A stretch of DNA of 64,000 nucleotides, taken from Poronia punctata. Lineage: Eukaryota; Ascomycota; Sordariomycetes; Xylariales; Xylariaceae. Under the pieces are notes generated by a model. It saw only the letters and a list, made by a program, of their open reading frames with translations. It did not search any database and was not told the origin of the DNA. A program made the position numbers and the translations under genes. Of this stretch, positions 37,057 to 48,287 are shown one piece after another. How positions within the stretch are numbered: position 1 is the stretch's first letter; each line of letters begins with the position of its first letter. The stretch covers positions 189,337 through 253,336 of the forward strand of contig MU401464.1 of assembly GCA_022579005.1 (NCBI GenBank), given 5' to 3'.

Positions 37057-37174
37057 GTACCTACTCGTACTTGTAGGTGTACGTTGGGTACGCGTACTTG
37101 TATGAACCTATTATCTGTAGTATGTACGCGTAGTAAAGATCCACTAAGAATAAGAAATTACTACGAGTAGGTAC
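37057..37174. repeat. 13-bp perfect inverted repeat, 118 bp apart end to end
   Basis: GTACCTACTCGTA at 37057-37069 is the exact reverse complement of TACGAGTAGGTAC at 37162-37174. No target-site duplication is evident, so it may be chance pairing of a word that is frequent in this genome. Confidence 0.6.
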
Positions 37175-38898
37175 TTGACAAGGCCACCCCTAGACACGTT
37201 TTCAGGCATGAGTCGCGTTGATAGAGTCCAGACTATTGTGATATTGACGGCTGCGATGTGGGTTGTTAACTTGTTCATCACGCAAGACTACCTACGTGCG
37301 CGGGTACATAATTACCTAAACCTACTAATATTTCCCGATTCTGTTTCCGCCCGCTCGTTCGGGTCCTCGCTTATCACACCCATTAGGCTCCGCTGGGTAC
37401 AAGGTTCGGAGCAAAGAGTCCCGGGACCGGGGATAGGGGCAAGGTTCCTCATATAAACCCTTGTCCATGTTCACTATCCGTGCGTACATGTTTGTATGAT
37501 TATGGCATCGAGAGTTAATTACCTAACCTGCGATTTGGTAACCCTTTTTTTCTCTGCATTAATAAGCATTTACCTAAGTTACGTGTACGTCGGCATGATC
37601 CCACATATGGTACCTAGTACCTACCATGTGCGATATGGGAATCCTAAAAGCTGGGCAATATCAAAGTAATAGCTCCTTCCCGAATACTGTGGTATAGACA
37701 CCGACCTCGATAGCACAAGTGTTACATCGCCCACGGTTTAAGATGTTTATTGATATGTTTATGTTGTAGTTTTGAGTCTCCCCTGTTCAGGGCCCATGCT
37801 GTTCCCATTGTTGTGGCGCCTTGTAACCCTACTCGGCCTCTAATAGATATTTGGGATAATATTTGGGAACTCCCGAAATCATCCCCTTTTGTCCAGGGGA
37901 TCCCAACCATCTGGTTCGCTACAAGCCGAACCGAACCACCACGCCGCGCCACTACCGACGGAATTATATACGGGTACGTCAACAGTGTCAGCTTTTGCTA
38001 ATTTACCTACCTACTTTATTTGACATGATGTCTTGCAGGGAGTGCTTTCTCGCATGACTCAGACATTCCCCAATATATGTAGGGCTGTTGGTGTAGCCAT
38101 GACATGTCATCCCTGTCTCTCCCTCCTCCTGTCTGTTGTCATTAAAATATTTTCTTTAAATAAAAACAGCTCCACAACTCCATCTTACCTTCTTATGTAA
38201 TATGTACTGTCGTTAGCTTCATAGCCAAACGTGACGACTCTGACACTCATCCCTTGGGCTTCATAAGAACTTTTGTAACACTTTCCCAATCCCAATCCCA
38301 ACCCCAACCCCAACCCCTGGCCTATGTAAGGTTAGGTAAAGTCGGAAAGGCATCCCATCTCGCTTCTCCCTGCCGCTACCTACCACATACGATCGATGTC
38401 CGCAGTAAAGTACAAAACGCACCTCGCTGTCTTAACCCGGACTCTGTGTACAAGTAGCATATACCTCATCCGGCGCGAGGCAAAATTGTGTTAAGCGGAT
38501 TAGATACGGCTCTTCTGGCTAAAATGATCACCGAAACGTAACAGAATAGGTAACCAATATACGTTTGCAACCCCAACCCATCTAAATACTCACAAAGCTG
38601 TCCACGGGTAAGGCAGGTAGATATCACCTCGTTCGGAGGTGTCGGGTAATACCGACCTTACCTACTTCCCCCGGGGGGGCCTCGGTGAAGAACATAGGTA
38701 CCTAGACAGATAATGTAATGTGCATGTATGCATGTATACAAACAAAAAACAATATCACGCCCGCTATCTTGCTCAGTGAACGTATAGTATATAGGTAGCA
38801 GTTGTATTCTCGTCAATAAGTAGGTAGGCAGGGATAAGAGCTATGATTAAGGGAGGCAACTTAAATTCTATGTATATCACCTTGCTTCGTCCCACCTT

Positions 38899-38932
38899 CG
38901 TTTGTTTGTTTGTTTGTTTGTTTGTTTGTTTG
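38899..38932. repeat. GTTT tetranucleotide microsatellite
   Basis: About eight uninterrupted units of GTTT/TTTG. No coding sequence overlaps it. Confidence 0.8.
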
Positions 38933-40138
38933 CCTTGCCGCATTGAGAGTGACTAGGTAGACTTTCTCATATGTTTTCCCTTCGTAGGAGACAAGACTTA
39001 TACATCTACCTCCTTGCTCAAAAAGGGGCTGGGTGAGATGGGGGCTTTCCAACCAGGCGTCTATTCCCCCAATATTCTATGGTGAGATAGCAATACCTCA
39101 GCTGTCTCATCTCAGGCTATATATTCAACCTGGTCTAAAAGACAGACACTACGACATAAGGGCAAATATAAACTACCTTAGATCCTTACTTATTATCTGT
39201 AATTTGATGACCTAGGATTTATCAAACAGCCAACTCAGACTATAAGTCTCAGAACGAAAATATATGAACTTACTTCCTACGCCTCTTACTTGGACCTGAA
39301 CCTATCGCAGACCACAGAGATAGGTGAAAGGGCGCGGCACGTTGGTAAGCGACGGTCACCAGTCCGCAATCCTTATACATATCATGAGACTATTGGTTAG
39401 GTCCTATTTCAATCATTCCCGAATGTAAAATAAAATTGTATAATTTCATATGATGTGATACACTACATGTCAGGCATTCCGCTCCACGGGGAGTCTTCTC
39501 GTCCCTCACGCATAATTCGTCCAGCATCACCTCCACAGTTCAGTATTGCATGTGCCTTTCCCCCCGAGACGAGCTGGGCAGCCAGTCGTTCACAGTTGAC
39601 GTGGATGGCATCATATCCACTAATCTTTTCGTTTCCTATGCTTTCCCCGGACCAACACTATCCCTTCTACGAAAGATCGGTATGCGCCCAACAGTCCCCC
39701 CGCCTGTCGATTATAGGTAACCGGGAAAACCAGATCACTGAAATAGGCTCACAGCCCGTTACTTTCACAACGCCCCCAAACCGCCCCCGAGCGTAAAATG
39801 ACCTATCAAGGACTGCCCTTTGCCAACATCTACTGACACTTGGAGAAAATAGCTCGAAAAAATCAAGAGAGGGCTATCATAAGGTCAAACTGGTATGCAT
39901 ACCCTGGGTTCGCAACCAAAGAGCACACCGGAGAAAGCGAACAGTACAGAAAGTGAAACAGCTACCAACGAGATATTCGAAACAGAAAACTCGGTGACCG
40001 CTAAACAAGTAGGTATATTGGTGTTCAACGCAAGCATCCGAATACAGAATAGAACGACCCCTCAACTCCGGCCACCCTCATACCCGGGTCTTAAACGGAG
40101 GTAAAGACGCAGAAAGACCACCTTGTGCCCTGGTAGAA

Positions 40139-41233
40139 TTACCGGGACGGGCCCTCGATTGGGCTGATAGGATGGCTTCGTGCCGCGCCAAGGTCCGTGC
40201 TCCCTGTCCGCCTCAGCGCCTGCGTCATCGTCTCGATAGTCAGCTCGCCACTTAGCCCCCCGAGATTATATTCTGTCGAAGTCGGGCTGCCCAGAGGCTT
40301 TCTGACCGGCGACAAGCTGATGCCCTTCATAGACCCCGATTTGCTGTGCGGTGGCGATGTCTCGGGCGCTTGCGACGACACTGGCGATCGTATGGGTGAA
40401 GGAGATCGATTGGCGCTCAACGATGCCAGGGACGTCAAGCCGGGCACATGCATCGAGTCTCGACTACCCGTAGCCAGTCCGTGGGGCGCATGCTCGGCCT
40501 GTACGACATCTGCGAAAGAGATAAAGCTTAGACGTCTAATATCGGTCGATTCCAATGAGCCGTAGTTGGATGCCGACTCTTCCTTGTCTGAGAAAGAACC
40601 AATGTCCTCGGTCCACGACCCAGAAACGCTATCGTAGAGAGGGGCGCCAGTCACGGTCACGGCCGCCGGTTGATGCGAAGAATGTGTGATGATTTCCACA
40701 GCGTCGGGGTTGAGATGGTCGTCGGTGATCGCTTCAGAAGAGGCATCTAGCACGGGTGGGATATGGTTCTCAGTCTGTATGTGAGAGGGAATGGCCGGTG
40801 ACGTGGGCAGGATTGTGCTTTCTTGTACGTCTCGTTCGAATATCTGTGATCCTGCCGGCGAGCTTATCCGGGGCGACGTAGAATACAGGCCTCGGCCAGG
40901 GGAGGAAGGCATCATGTTAGGGCTTTCAAGGGGCGCCGGTGATGATGTCGTGGTGGATCGTTTCGTGACGTTTCCACTGGCATTTGCTAGGCCGGGTAGT
41001 TTCGAGTCTGTTGTCGGGCCCAATTTTGGGGTACTCTGCTCGACAGCCTTGTCTTCGTGTCGTTTCTTGCCGAAGCCAAATAGACCCCGCTTTTTGGTCT
41101 TCAATTCGCCCTTCTCCGTCTCGCGATCGCCTGATTTCTCAGTCGGTTCCGTCGGTGTTGGCGTCGAAGTACCTGTGGAGGAGAGCTGGTCCTCCCGGCT
41201 ACTGCTTATGGGCGCTGCTGGTGCAAGGCCCAT
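40139..41233 (-). CDS. Low-complexity hypothetical protein, 364 aa
   Basis: One open frame on the minus strand that starts MGLAPAAPISSSRED and ends SPIEGPSR. I do not recognise a domain. It is rich in Ser, Pro, Thr and Gly. A basic patch TKKRGLFGFGKKRHEDK lies near residues 46-62. The C-terminal block LGGLSGELTIETMTQALRR (about 324-342) looks ordered and more conserved in style than the rest. Codon use resembles neighbouring real genes, and the frame stays open for 1.1 kb in GC-rich sequence, which supports coding. No signal peptide or membrane helix is visible. An additional upstream exon is possible. Confidence 0.7.
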   Translation of the reverse strand: MGLAPAAPISSSREDQLSSTGTSTPTPTEPTEKSGDRETEKGELKTKKRGLFGFGKKRHEDKAVEQSTPKLGPTTDSKLPGLANASGNVTKRSTTTSSPAPLESPNMMPSSPGRGLYSTSPRISSPAGSQIFERDVQESTILPTSPAIPSHIQTENHIPPVLDASSEAITDDHLNPDAVEIITHSSHQPAAVTVTGAPLYDSVSGSWTEDIGSFSDKEESASNYGSLESTDIRRLSFISFADVVQAEHAPHGLATGSRDSMHVPGLTSLASLSANRSPSPIRSPVSSQAPETSPPHSKSGSMKGISLSPVRKPLGSPTSTEYNLGGLSGELTIETMTQALRRTGSTDLGAARSHPISPIEGPSR

Positions 41234-44200
41234 GATTGCGGTTCGTTCTGGGAGGAGCGGGGTTGTCGGGAGAGTTTAGCTAGACGTAACTGTAGTGACA
41301 GAAACAAGATCAGCAAACAGGAATATTTTCCAAATTGGACTTAAGTCTTAGCGGCCAAAAAGGAGTGGGCGGGCAAAAAAGCAGTGTAATGCTCTAAAAG
41401 GGGACTACAACATGCGAAACTCTTCAGGGGGGAAGTTCAAGGATGTCAGGCAGTCAGTTGTGAGCAGACGGAGGGGCACTGCCACCCATCGATTTGATTT
41501 GGGAGGTAGCAGTGGGCATTTCCCTCCCGTTGCATGAAGGGGTAATGGGAAATTTGCTAACCTTCTTCGCCGCTACTGCTTTTGATGTCCTTTTCGTTGT
41601 CGCTTTCGAACGAGGGACGCAAGTGCCGTAAATGGACGCGCAAACAATCAACTGTGATTGCGCGATTGGCGGTTTTACGAAGCGGCACGACTCTAATGCG
41701 AGCGCTTTCTGGTAGCCGTCCCTAGTAGTATCCTATAATCGCGCTATCCTTTCGTCGCGACTAGATATATTCGTTTTGAATATATTGTATGAGCAAGTAT
41801 CTGATTATAACCCGAACCTGTAGTTTGGGAAATTGAAGAACTGCTTGAGCCACCTTGCGTGTTGTTCCTGATGGGTGCTTATAAGTTATAAGTAGGTAGG
41901 CTGAGTTGTTGCTTGGACGAGAGTGGCCTGATTTTCCCTTGGGGGCTGATATAAGTAGGTACGCATGTACGTATGATGTAGGAATGCAGCTAAGATGTAT
42001 GTGGTGATGATGTAAAGTGAAACAGCGCACCTGCGCTGCAAGTTATAAGCGCAAGGATATCCGATGCAAGTCAGATGGGGATCGTAAGCCTGTCAGCCGT
42101 AACGCTATATTACAAGTTCGATAGAATTGAGTATGTGGATATCTATCTGCCTTGCTGTAGATAGAAAATGGTGAGTCGTGGTTACGCTGCATCAACACTG
42201 AATCAAGGGACTGCCGATCGAGTGAGAAGAGGGGGAGTGCAGAAGAGCTGGAATATCCTGGAAGAAGAATATGGGTGTCTATACCTCACTGGCGTAGGCA
42301 GGCAAAATGGCAAAGTACCTGGGATAACCGGTGTTCCGGACGCCGATAATGAAGGGCAATGTAAATCACACCTGGTGACGCTCGTTAGCTTGCTAAAGGC
42401 TAGGAGGGCCCGCAAAGGAATCCGCAAACAATCCCAACTTCGTACGAGTACGTACAGTTTTGAGGGGAAGGGAGGGAGCCCAATTGGTGGTTGATATAGC
42501 CGGTCCTGTTCCAGCGACCGTTCTCATTACTCGAACTTTACAGGACGAACTCCGGACGCACATGTACAATACAACCTACTTGTCCTCATCTGCACGTATG
42601 TGTACAGTACTATGGCATCCATATGTATGCAGTTAGATGTAGGTGTACTTACTTCTATCAGGATAGCAAAGATAAACCCTCAATTGCTCTCTGCCTTGAA
42701 TTGCCTCCGAGGAGGTACCGCTGCATACATGCAGGTTAGGTCCGTAGGTACTCGTACGAATACCTAGACTATGCACCTATAGGTACACAAGACTAACATG
42801 AACATAGTCCTTCAACAGGCAGCAGGACCGGTTTTTATTTGGAGTCAAATATATAGTAAGCCTAAAGGTGTATACAGCATACACGTACGAGTAATTATCA
42901 ATACCAATTCCAAATGTGCGACCACCTGCAGTTTCGTGTGATGTTTCAGTCTGACCGGCTAGTTTCGAGGACCCCAGGGAACCCCTACGGTACAACGCGG
43001 GCATTATGTAAAATAACTCCGGTCTTTACCCTTGTTTGGTAAAGACTATCTGATATCCAGATCAGGGGAACACTCATGTACTATGTAAAACGCGTGGCTG
43101 AAGAATAGGCTCAAGCAACCACTGTGGCTTGTGCGTGAAGTAAAGGTTTTCGGCCGTATTTGCCTGAGGCTGTAATGAGCTTCCTGTCTTGTCTTGTCTT
43201 GTCTTGACTCGTACTCGTAAGCGTCTCACCGAGAGATCCGTTTGTTTGCTGCGCTTCCGCGCCCGCACATTCTTACTTTATACGAGTACTCACTACATCA
43301 GAGGCCGTGCTTATGGCTGGTCAAATATGGCATATTGTAATGGTACAGTCCTTATGGCAAGAACATGCCAAGAATAAACCATCTAGGTTAAGCTATGAGA
43401 CTATTCTAAGACGATATATGTGAGCCTGTTGTCAAAACACCTATTACAATCCAATTCGCCTCTTCCGTTTTGACTTCCTTTCTTGGACTGCGAATCGGGC
43501 CCCGGTCCGGGCAAATCCACACTCTCACCCTCACACTTTCATACCCTCAACTGAACAGACAATTGGAGAACATACAGTTTATACTCAAGAGGTGAATATG
43601 ATTCGTTACGTTGGGTAAGCGACTATTACATCAAATCACTTCAAGTTAGTCAACACTGTCAACTTCACTCACTATTTTCGCAAACCACAAATACCATCTA
43701 CATCTAGATCAATCTGACCTACGAGTACCTACATGCTCGACCTGCATACGTCTAATTGCATCCAGACATGCCAGATCGAATTGACTAGGTAGCAGATATT
43801 TTTACGCGGGGAAGTACTATGTAAAACGGATACTGAAGATCCCTCCTAGAAACATGCAACTTGGCCTCTTTCATGCCTGGGCGCCAATATGGGGAAGAGA
43901 CGGATTCCCATCCAGGGACCCCCCTACCCCAGTTCGGAGGCACATGCCCCGGTTTAACGTATAAGAAAGCACAAACGCATCGATCCAAATCGCGAAATTC
44001 CATCATGCTCTCGGTTCGCGATGTGGACTTCATACTCCCATTCTATTACATCTCGTTCAATTTTATGTTCCTGTTTTGCTGGTGTGAGTTTGGACGTAAC
44101 GTGAGTGAGTGAGTGGTTGCAGGATCGGGATAAGACCCCATATCAAACGCCAGTTACAAAAGAATAAAAATTGAGGAAACCGACCGAAGAGCCTCCGGAT

Positions 44201-44305
44201 GACAATCAAGTCAAGAACGAGAACCGCGAGACACGCCAAAGAGATATGAACCCTCTTCCTTGGTTCATGCCGCCGTCTTAAGAGCCAACCGCGCCATCTA
44301 GAGAG
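41234..44305. other. 3.1 kb divergent intergenic region
   Basis: It separates two divergently transcribed genes and must contain both promoters. I see no gene; the ORF at 42168-42494 has no domain and no splice partners. The stretch contains at least six ACGAGTA/TACTCGT words between 42444 and 43727, and a TGTCT/CTTGT run near 43185-43205. Confidence 0.45.
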
Positions 44306-45820
44306 ATGGGCGTTCTCCACCTACCTCGCCGCACCACGAGGAACATGACCCGTCTCCGGCAAATCATATTCATAAGCGTACTATGTCTCGCCCTGTACTG
44401 CCTATTCCAAGTCCCGGGAGAAAGCCTTGACGGCTCCCGATGGACAAATCCCGAAGCCTACCAAGCCCGACCCCGGGTCCTTTCCCCGGACCTTCTGAGC
44501 AATCGATTCCTAACAGAATCCCAATGCCGCGCCACTTTCCCCGGTCTCCTTGATCAGGTAGATCAGGAAGTGGCCAAGGGACCTTTCGAAGTGAAGCGCA
44601 AACCGAATAATCTCGGCCCAATGATAGCGCGCATCCGCGACGGACAGCTATACATCCTCTCCGCGGCGCGGAAAACAGACCTGAGCAAAGACATGTTAGC
44701 TCACCGGTCCGCGACCCTGCACCAAATATCCAATGCTCTCCTGACATGGCCCCGCCCCCCTTCTTCATCTTCATCATCATCAACATCTCCATTCTCGCAC
44801 ATCCCCAACACAATCTTCGCCTTCAACCATCACGACGACCCCCTCCCATCCACAATGTCCTACTCCAAACCCGCCGACCCCGCCCTCCTCACATATCAAG
44901 ACGGCTCCCCGAGACGCTTCTTCCCCGTCCCCCACTTCAGCTTCTACTCCTGGGCCCTCCCCTTCATCGGCTCCCTCCCCCGCGCCGCGCGCGCCATATC
45001 ATCCATAGAAACCACCCTCTCCTTCTCCGAAAAGATCCCCAAAGCCGTCTGGCGCGGAACGACATGGTTCAACAACCCGCGCGCGGGCCGCCTACGCCAA
45101 AACCTCGTCCGCGCCTTCGGGAACGCAAAAGGAAAACCCTGGACCGACATCGAAGCTCTAGACTGGACAACAACAACAACAACGACAACAACCGGGTCCA
45201 ACGATGGAAAAACAACAATGGTGGGCGCGGGAATGGGCGAGCGAAACGCAAGCAACGCTTTGCGGATCGAGGATTTCTGCCGGTACAAATACATCATCCA
45301 CACCGAGGGCATCACGTATAGCGGACGGTTCCAGTTCCACAACCTGTGCGCCAGCGTCGTCGTCACGCCGCCCGTGGCGTGGATGCAGCATCTGACCCAT
45401 CTATTGCGCCCCGTGTTCAGTCACACGTTGGAGGGCTCCCGACCCCGTAGTCCCATCGATCTAGGCGAGAAAGAGACCCAAAAGTCTCTGGCGCCGTATC
45501 CTCAGCCATGGCTGCAAAGTGCCTGGCCCGTGGCGTATGACGCGTCCGAGGCGAATATCGTCTTCGTGGCGCCCGACTGGAGCGATCTCGAGCAGACGAT
45601 TGAATGGTTGGAAGCACATCCGCAGGTCGCCGAGGGTATCGCCAGGAGACAGCGGATGTTGTTCGAAGATGGGGGGTATTTCAGTCCGGCGGCCGAGATG
45701 TGTTACTGGAGGGCCTTGATAAAGGGTTGGAGTGAGGTTGTTCGTGTAGAGGACGGTGCGTTCGATGATCTAGAAGAAGTCACGTGGGAAGAGTTTTCGC
45801 TCAAGGAGATTCACAAGTAA
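44306..45820 (+). CDS. GT90 (CAP10-like) glycosyltransferase, type II membrane protein
   Basis: A single exon of 504 codons. A second ATG at 44345 (MTRLRQIIF) may be the real start. A short cytosolic tail is followed by one membrane helix (about 18-36, IIFISVLCLALYCLFQV), then a lumenal catalytic part. KAVWRGTTWFNNPR and CRYKYIIHTEGITYSGRF (about 322-340) are the GT90/DUF821 signature region, as in Cryptococcus Cap10 and relatives of the POGLUT xylosyl/glucosyltransferases. The likely site is the Golgi, acting on cell-wall or secreted glycans; the sugar is not predictable. A (ACA)n run codes for eight Thr near residue 288, and a Ser run codes near 152-160; both are low-complexity insertions that may vary in length. 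It converges with the ArfGAP gene. Confidence 0.88.
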   Translation: MGVLHLPRRTTRNMTRLRQIIFISVLCLALYCLFQVPGESLDGSRWTNPEAYQARPRVLSPDLLSNRFLTESQCRATFPGLLDQVDQEVAKGPFEVKRKPNNLGPMIARIRDGQLYILSAARKTDLSKDMLAHRSATLHQISNALLTWPRPPSSSSSSSTSPFSHIPNTIFAFNHHDDPLPSTMSYSKPADPALLTYQDGSPRRFFPVPHFSFYSWALPFIGSLPRAARAISSIETTLSFSEKIPKAVWRGTTWFNNPRAGRLRQNLVRAFGNAKGKPWTDIEALDWTTTTTTTTTGSNDGKTTMVGAGMGERNASNALRIEDFCRYKYIIHTEGITYSGRFQFHNLCASVVVTPPVAWMQHLTHLLRPVFSHTLEGSRPRSPIDLGEKETQKSLAPYPQPWLQSAWPVAYDASEANIVFVAPDWSDLEQTIEWLEAHPQVAEGIARRQRMLFEDGGYFSPAAEMCYWRALIKGWSEVVRVEDGAFDDLEEVTWEEFSLKEIHK

Positions 45821-46070
45821 AATAACGATTTCTAGCGATTATAGATGGAACAAAAAGAGCGTCATGATGAATGGGAATTATCTTATTCGTTTCCCAATTT
45901 ATTATTTTCCAGAGTAAAACATTATCGCCGCCCCCCTTTCCTATACGGCGGCAAAGTTTCATTGCTGTGATAAGACAGACCTACATCGTACTTATTTGCA
46001 ACCGAGTTTCATACATGCATACTATGTACATTGAACCACACAGGGCCAACTTACTTTAACCCCGAACATG
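45821..46070. terminator. Short convergent 3' region
   Basis: These 250 bp separate the stop codons of the convergent GT90 and ArfGAP genes and must serve as terminator for both. TTATTTT and AATTTATTATTT elements lie near 45890-45905. Confidence 0.5.
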
Positions 46071-48287
46071 TCAAAACCCGCTTCTCGCGCTCAAGCTCGC
46101 GAATGCGTCTGGGCTGTGTCGGCCATTATTCCAGGCCATCTCATTCCCGAGCATCATGCTCTCGCGACTCCTCGCATTAGACGTTGTTTGGCCGTTGGTC
46201 GAGGCTGCCGTGGACGCAAAGGGGTTTTTGCCCAGGACAGAAGCGCTCCGTTGCAGGGGCATCTGGGGTTGGATTTGTGGCTGATGTTGCTGCTGCTGTT
46301 GCTGTTGCTGTTGTGGCTGCGACAACGTTGCTTGGCTGGTCTCAAAGGGGTTTGAAGATACTTGCCCCGGCGAGTGCACCTGTGGAGGTGTGGGTTGAGG
46401 GCTGCCGTATAAAGCCATGATTGCGTCCTTATTGGATTGTTGAGTCGGGTAGTGTTGTTGGACAGCGTATGCCGGCTGTTGAATTTCATACCACTGTTGC
46501 TGACCAGAAGAAGAAGGCTGGGCCGCCTGGTTCATCGACAAAAAGGGATTGGGACTGTACGGAGTCTGTGGTGAGTGATATACATTTTGCTGCGACTGCT
46601 CTGGAATTTGATTCAGCATGGCCGAGTTTATCCGTGTCGGTGACCTCGTGAAAGGATTCGTCGCCATGGGACCTTGTTGCTGATATTGCGAGGTATTGAT
46701 GGATAAAGGGTGCTGGGGCGCTGCTGGGGTCTGTAGAAAAGGGTTATAGCCCTGTTGCTGGATTTGAGGCTGTTGGGAATATGTCTGGTTTCCGTTGAAG
46801 GCCGCCGACGCGAAGTTCTGATACTGCGGTACGGGGGGTGTCATAGAATGTTGGTATTGGGATATCGGCTGCGCACCAGGCGTCCCACCCGTATGATGGG
46901 GGAAAAGCGGTGCCTGTGGTGTCACTGATAGACTCTGCAGAGACTGGATCAGATCGCTATCTGTCCGCCGGGTTGGCATGCCGAAGGGGTTGTTGTTGTT
47001 GTTGTTGTTGTTGTTATTATGATTGTAGAAAGGATTTGTATTCTGCAGCGTGCCTGTCGACTGTGACGATTGAGGTTGGGCGGGCGATATTTCCCAAGGA
47101 TCATTCGACGGCGACGACGGGCTTTGAACGGGTAGCGGAGGGCTTGGTTTGGACAAGTTGACGGTTGATAGACCGTTGGTGTTCGCTCTTGCTGGTGGCT
47201 TGGGGGTCACAGATCTGGAGAGTGGATCGCGTGTTGTCGTTAAACCTGGCGAAAGCCCTCCTCCTCCTTCACCGAGCCGTACGAGAGCCTCGACCGTCTT
47301 CTCCAAGTTACCATTAACGCCCTTCAAGATCATAGCATTGCGCTGGTCGTCCGCGAACCCCATATCACGTAGCTGGGTCAACTTTTGTGCCGTATCTTCC
47401 AGACTGTCATGGTGGACGCTGGCCCCAAATACCTTTGAGGGCTTGTTGCGTAGGTGCTCGTCAAACTGTGGGGACGGCCCCCTGGTATTCTTGGTCTCCT
47501 TCTTGGAACGAAAAGGGAGGGTTGCCGATTTGAAAAAGCGACCGCCAGTTTTCGGCGGTAATGGAGGTGGCGTCCCTTCATCTGAACTCCCAGTGTTTTG
47601 TTTTCTCGCGCCATTTGTCTGCGACTGGTTTTGCGATTGCATGTATTTGGATCGGATGAATCGTTCCATCGCAGAATCGGCTTCGTCGGCATCGATCGGA
47701 ACAGGAGGTCTTTTATTCTGGGGGTTGTAGGTTTTGTTTGAAGAAGAATTTCCCGTTCTCTTCATATTCTACCCAACGAATCCAGTTAGAATGGTGCTTT
47801 ACGGCGGGGGTTGTCGGCGTGACTCTACCTCCACCTGCTCATTGGTCCAACTATCCATGCTCAGCGATTTGACCTTCGATATATGTGTTCCGAGCTTGCG
47901 ATGAATTGTAGCGCATCGCATGCACAAGAAAATCCCCAACTGCAGCCATGTTAGGTTAGCGGTCTCTTCTCATCCCCTACTGGTGTGAACAGGAGATGAC
48001 ATCAATAGGAACTATCGTGGTTGTAGGAAAGAGAAAATAAAACTTCGGCTCGAACGTACATTCCACGATGCCCAAGCTGTAATGAGACCGTTGTGTCAGC
48101 GTCAGCATTCCTAAGTCGTCCAAGCAGATTCCATGACCACTGCAGCAGGATTTGGATGAGCCATGAACGTACAAGGGTTTCGGGCGCCGCAGTCGGCGCA
48201 TAGATTATTCCCCTCGACATTGTGCACGAGATCTTGGAGAGCGCGCTCGTTGCGAGCTTGTTGTCGCTTGCTTATAAGTCCTGCCAT
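46071..48287 (-). CDS. ArfGAP with UBA domain and Gln/Asn-rich tail (Gts1/Ucp3 type)
   Basis: Four exons: 48287-48173, 48076-48060 (a 17-nt microexon), 47939-47829 and 47768-46071 (646 aa). Introns are 96, 120 and 60 nt. Joining them restores the ArfGAP zinc finger CADC-x16-CMRC (C30, C33, C50, C53), with the catalytic Arg in IHRKLGTH (R58). KSLSMDSWTNEQVENM follows, then a UBA domain at about 203-248 (LRDMGFADDQRNAMILKGVNGNLEKTVEALV). The rest is Pro/Gln/Asn-rich with poly-Q and poly-N runs. This is the architecture of yeast Gts1 and fission-yeast Ucp3. It stimulates GTP hydrolysis on Arf at Golgi or endosomal membranes and may bind ubiquitin. Taking only the long last ORF would lose the whole GAP catalytic domain. 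Confidence 0.92.

Larger units (their letters stand above)
33845..40138. other. 6.3 kb gene-free region
   Basis: I find no gene I can support. ORFs are at most 136 codons, without domains or exon chaining. The stretch holds the BUD2 promoter side, a C/G palindrome CCCCCCCCGGGGG near 36067, a 13-bp inverted repeat at 37057-37174, CCCAAT/CCCAAC repeats near 38284-38317, a GTTT tetranucleotide run at about 38899-38932, and several ACGAGTA/TACTCGT words. A non-coding RNA or a degraded transposon could be hidden here, but nothing in the sequence shows it. Confidence 0.45.

Noticed and set aside
39455..39796. 113-codon ORF (+)
   Set aside because: No recognisable motif, and one of many such chance frames in this 6 kb stretch.
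42168..42494. 108-codon ORF (+)
   Set aside because: No domain and no exon partners; it lies within a divergent promoter region.
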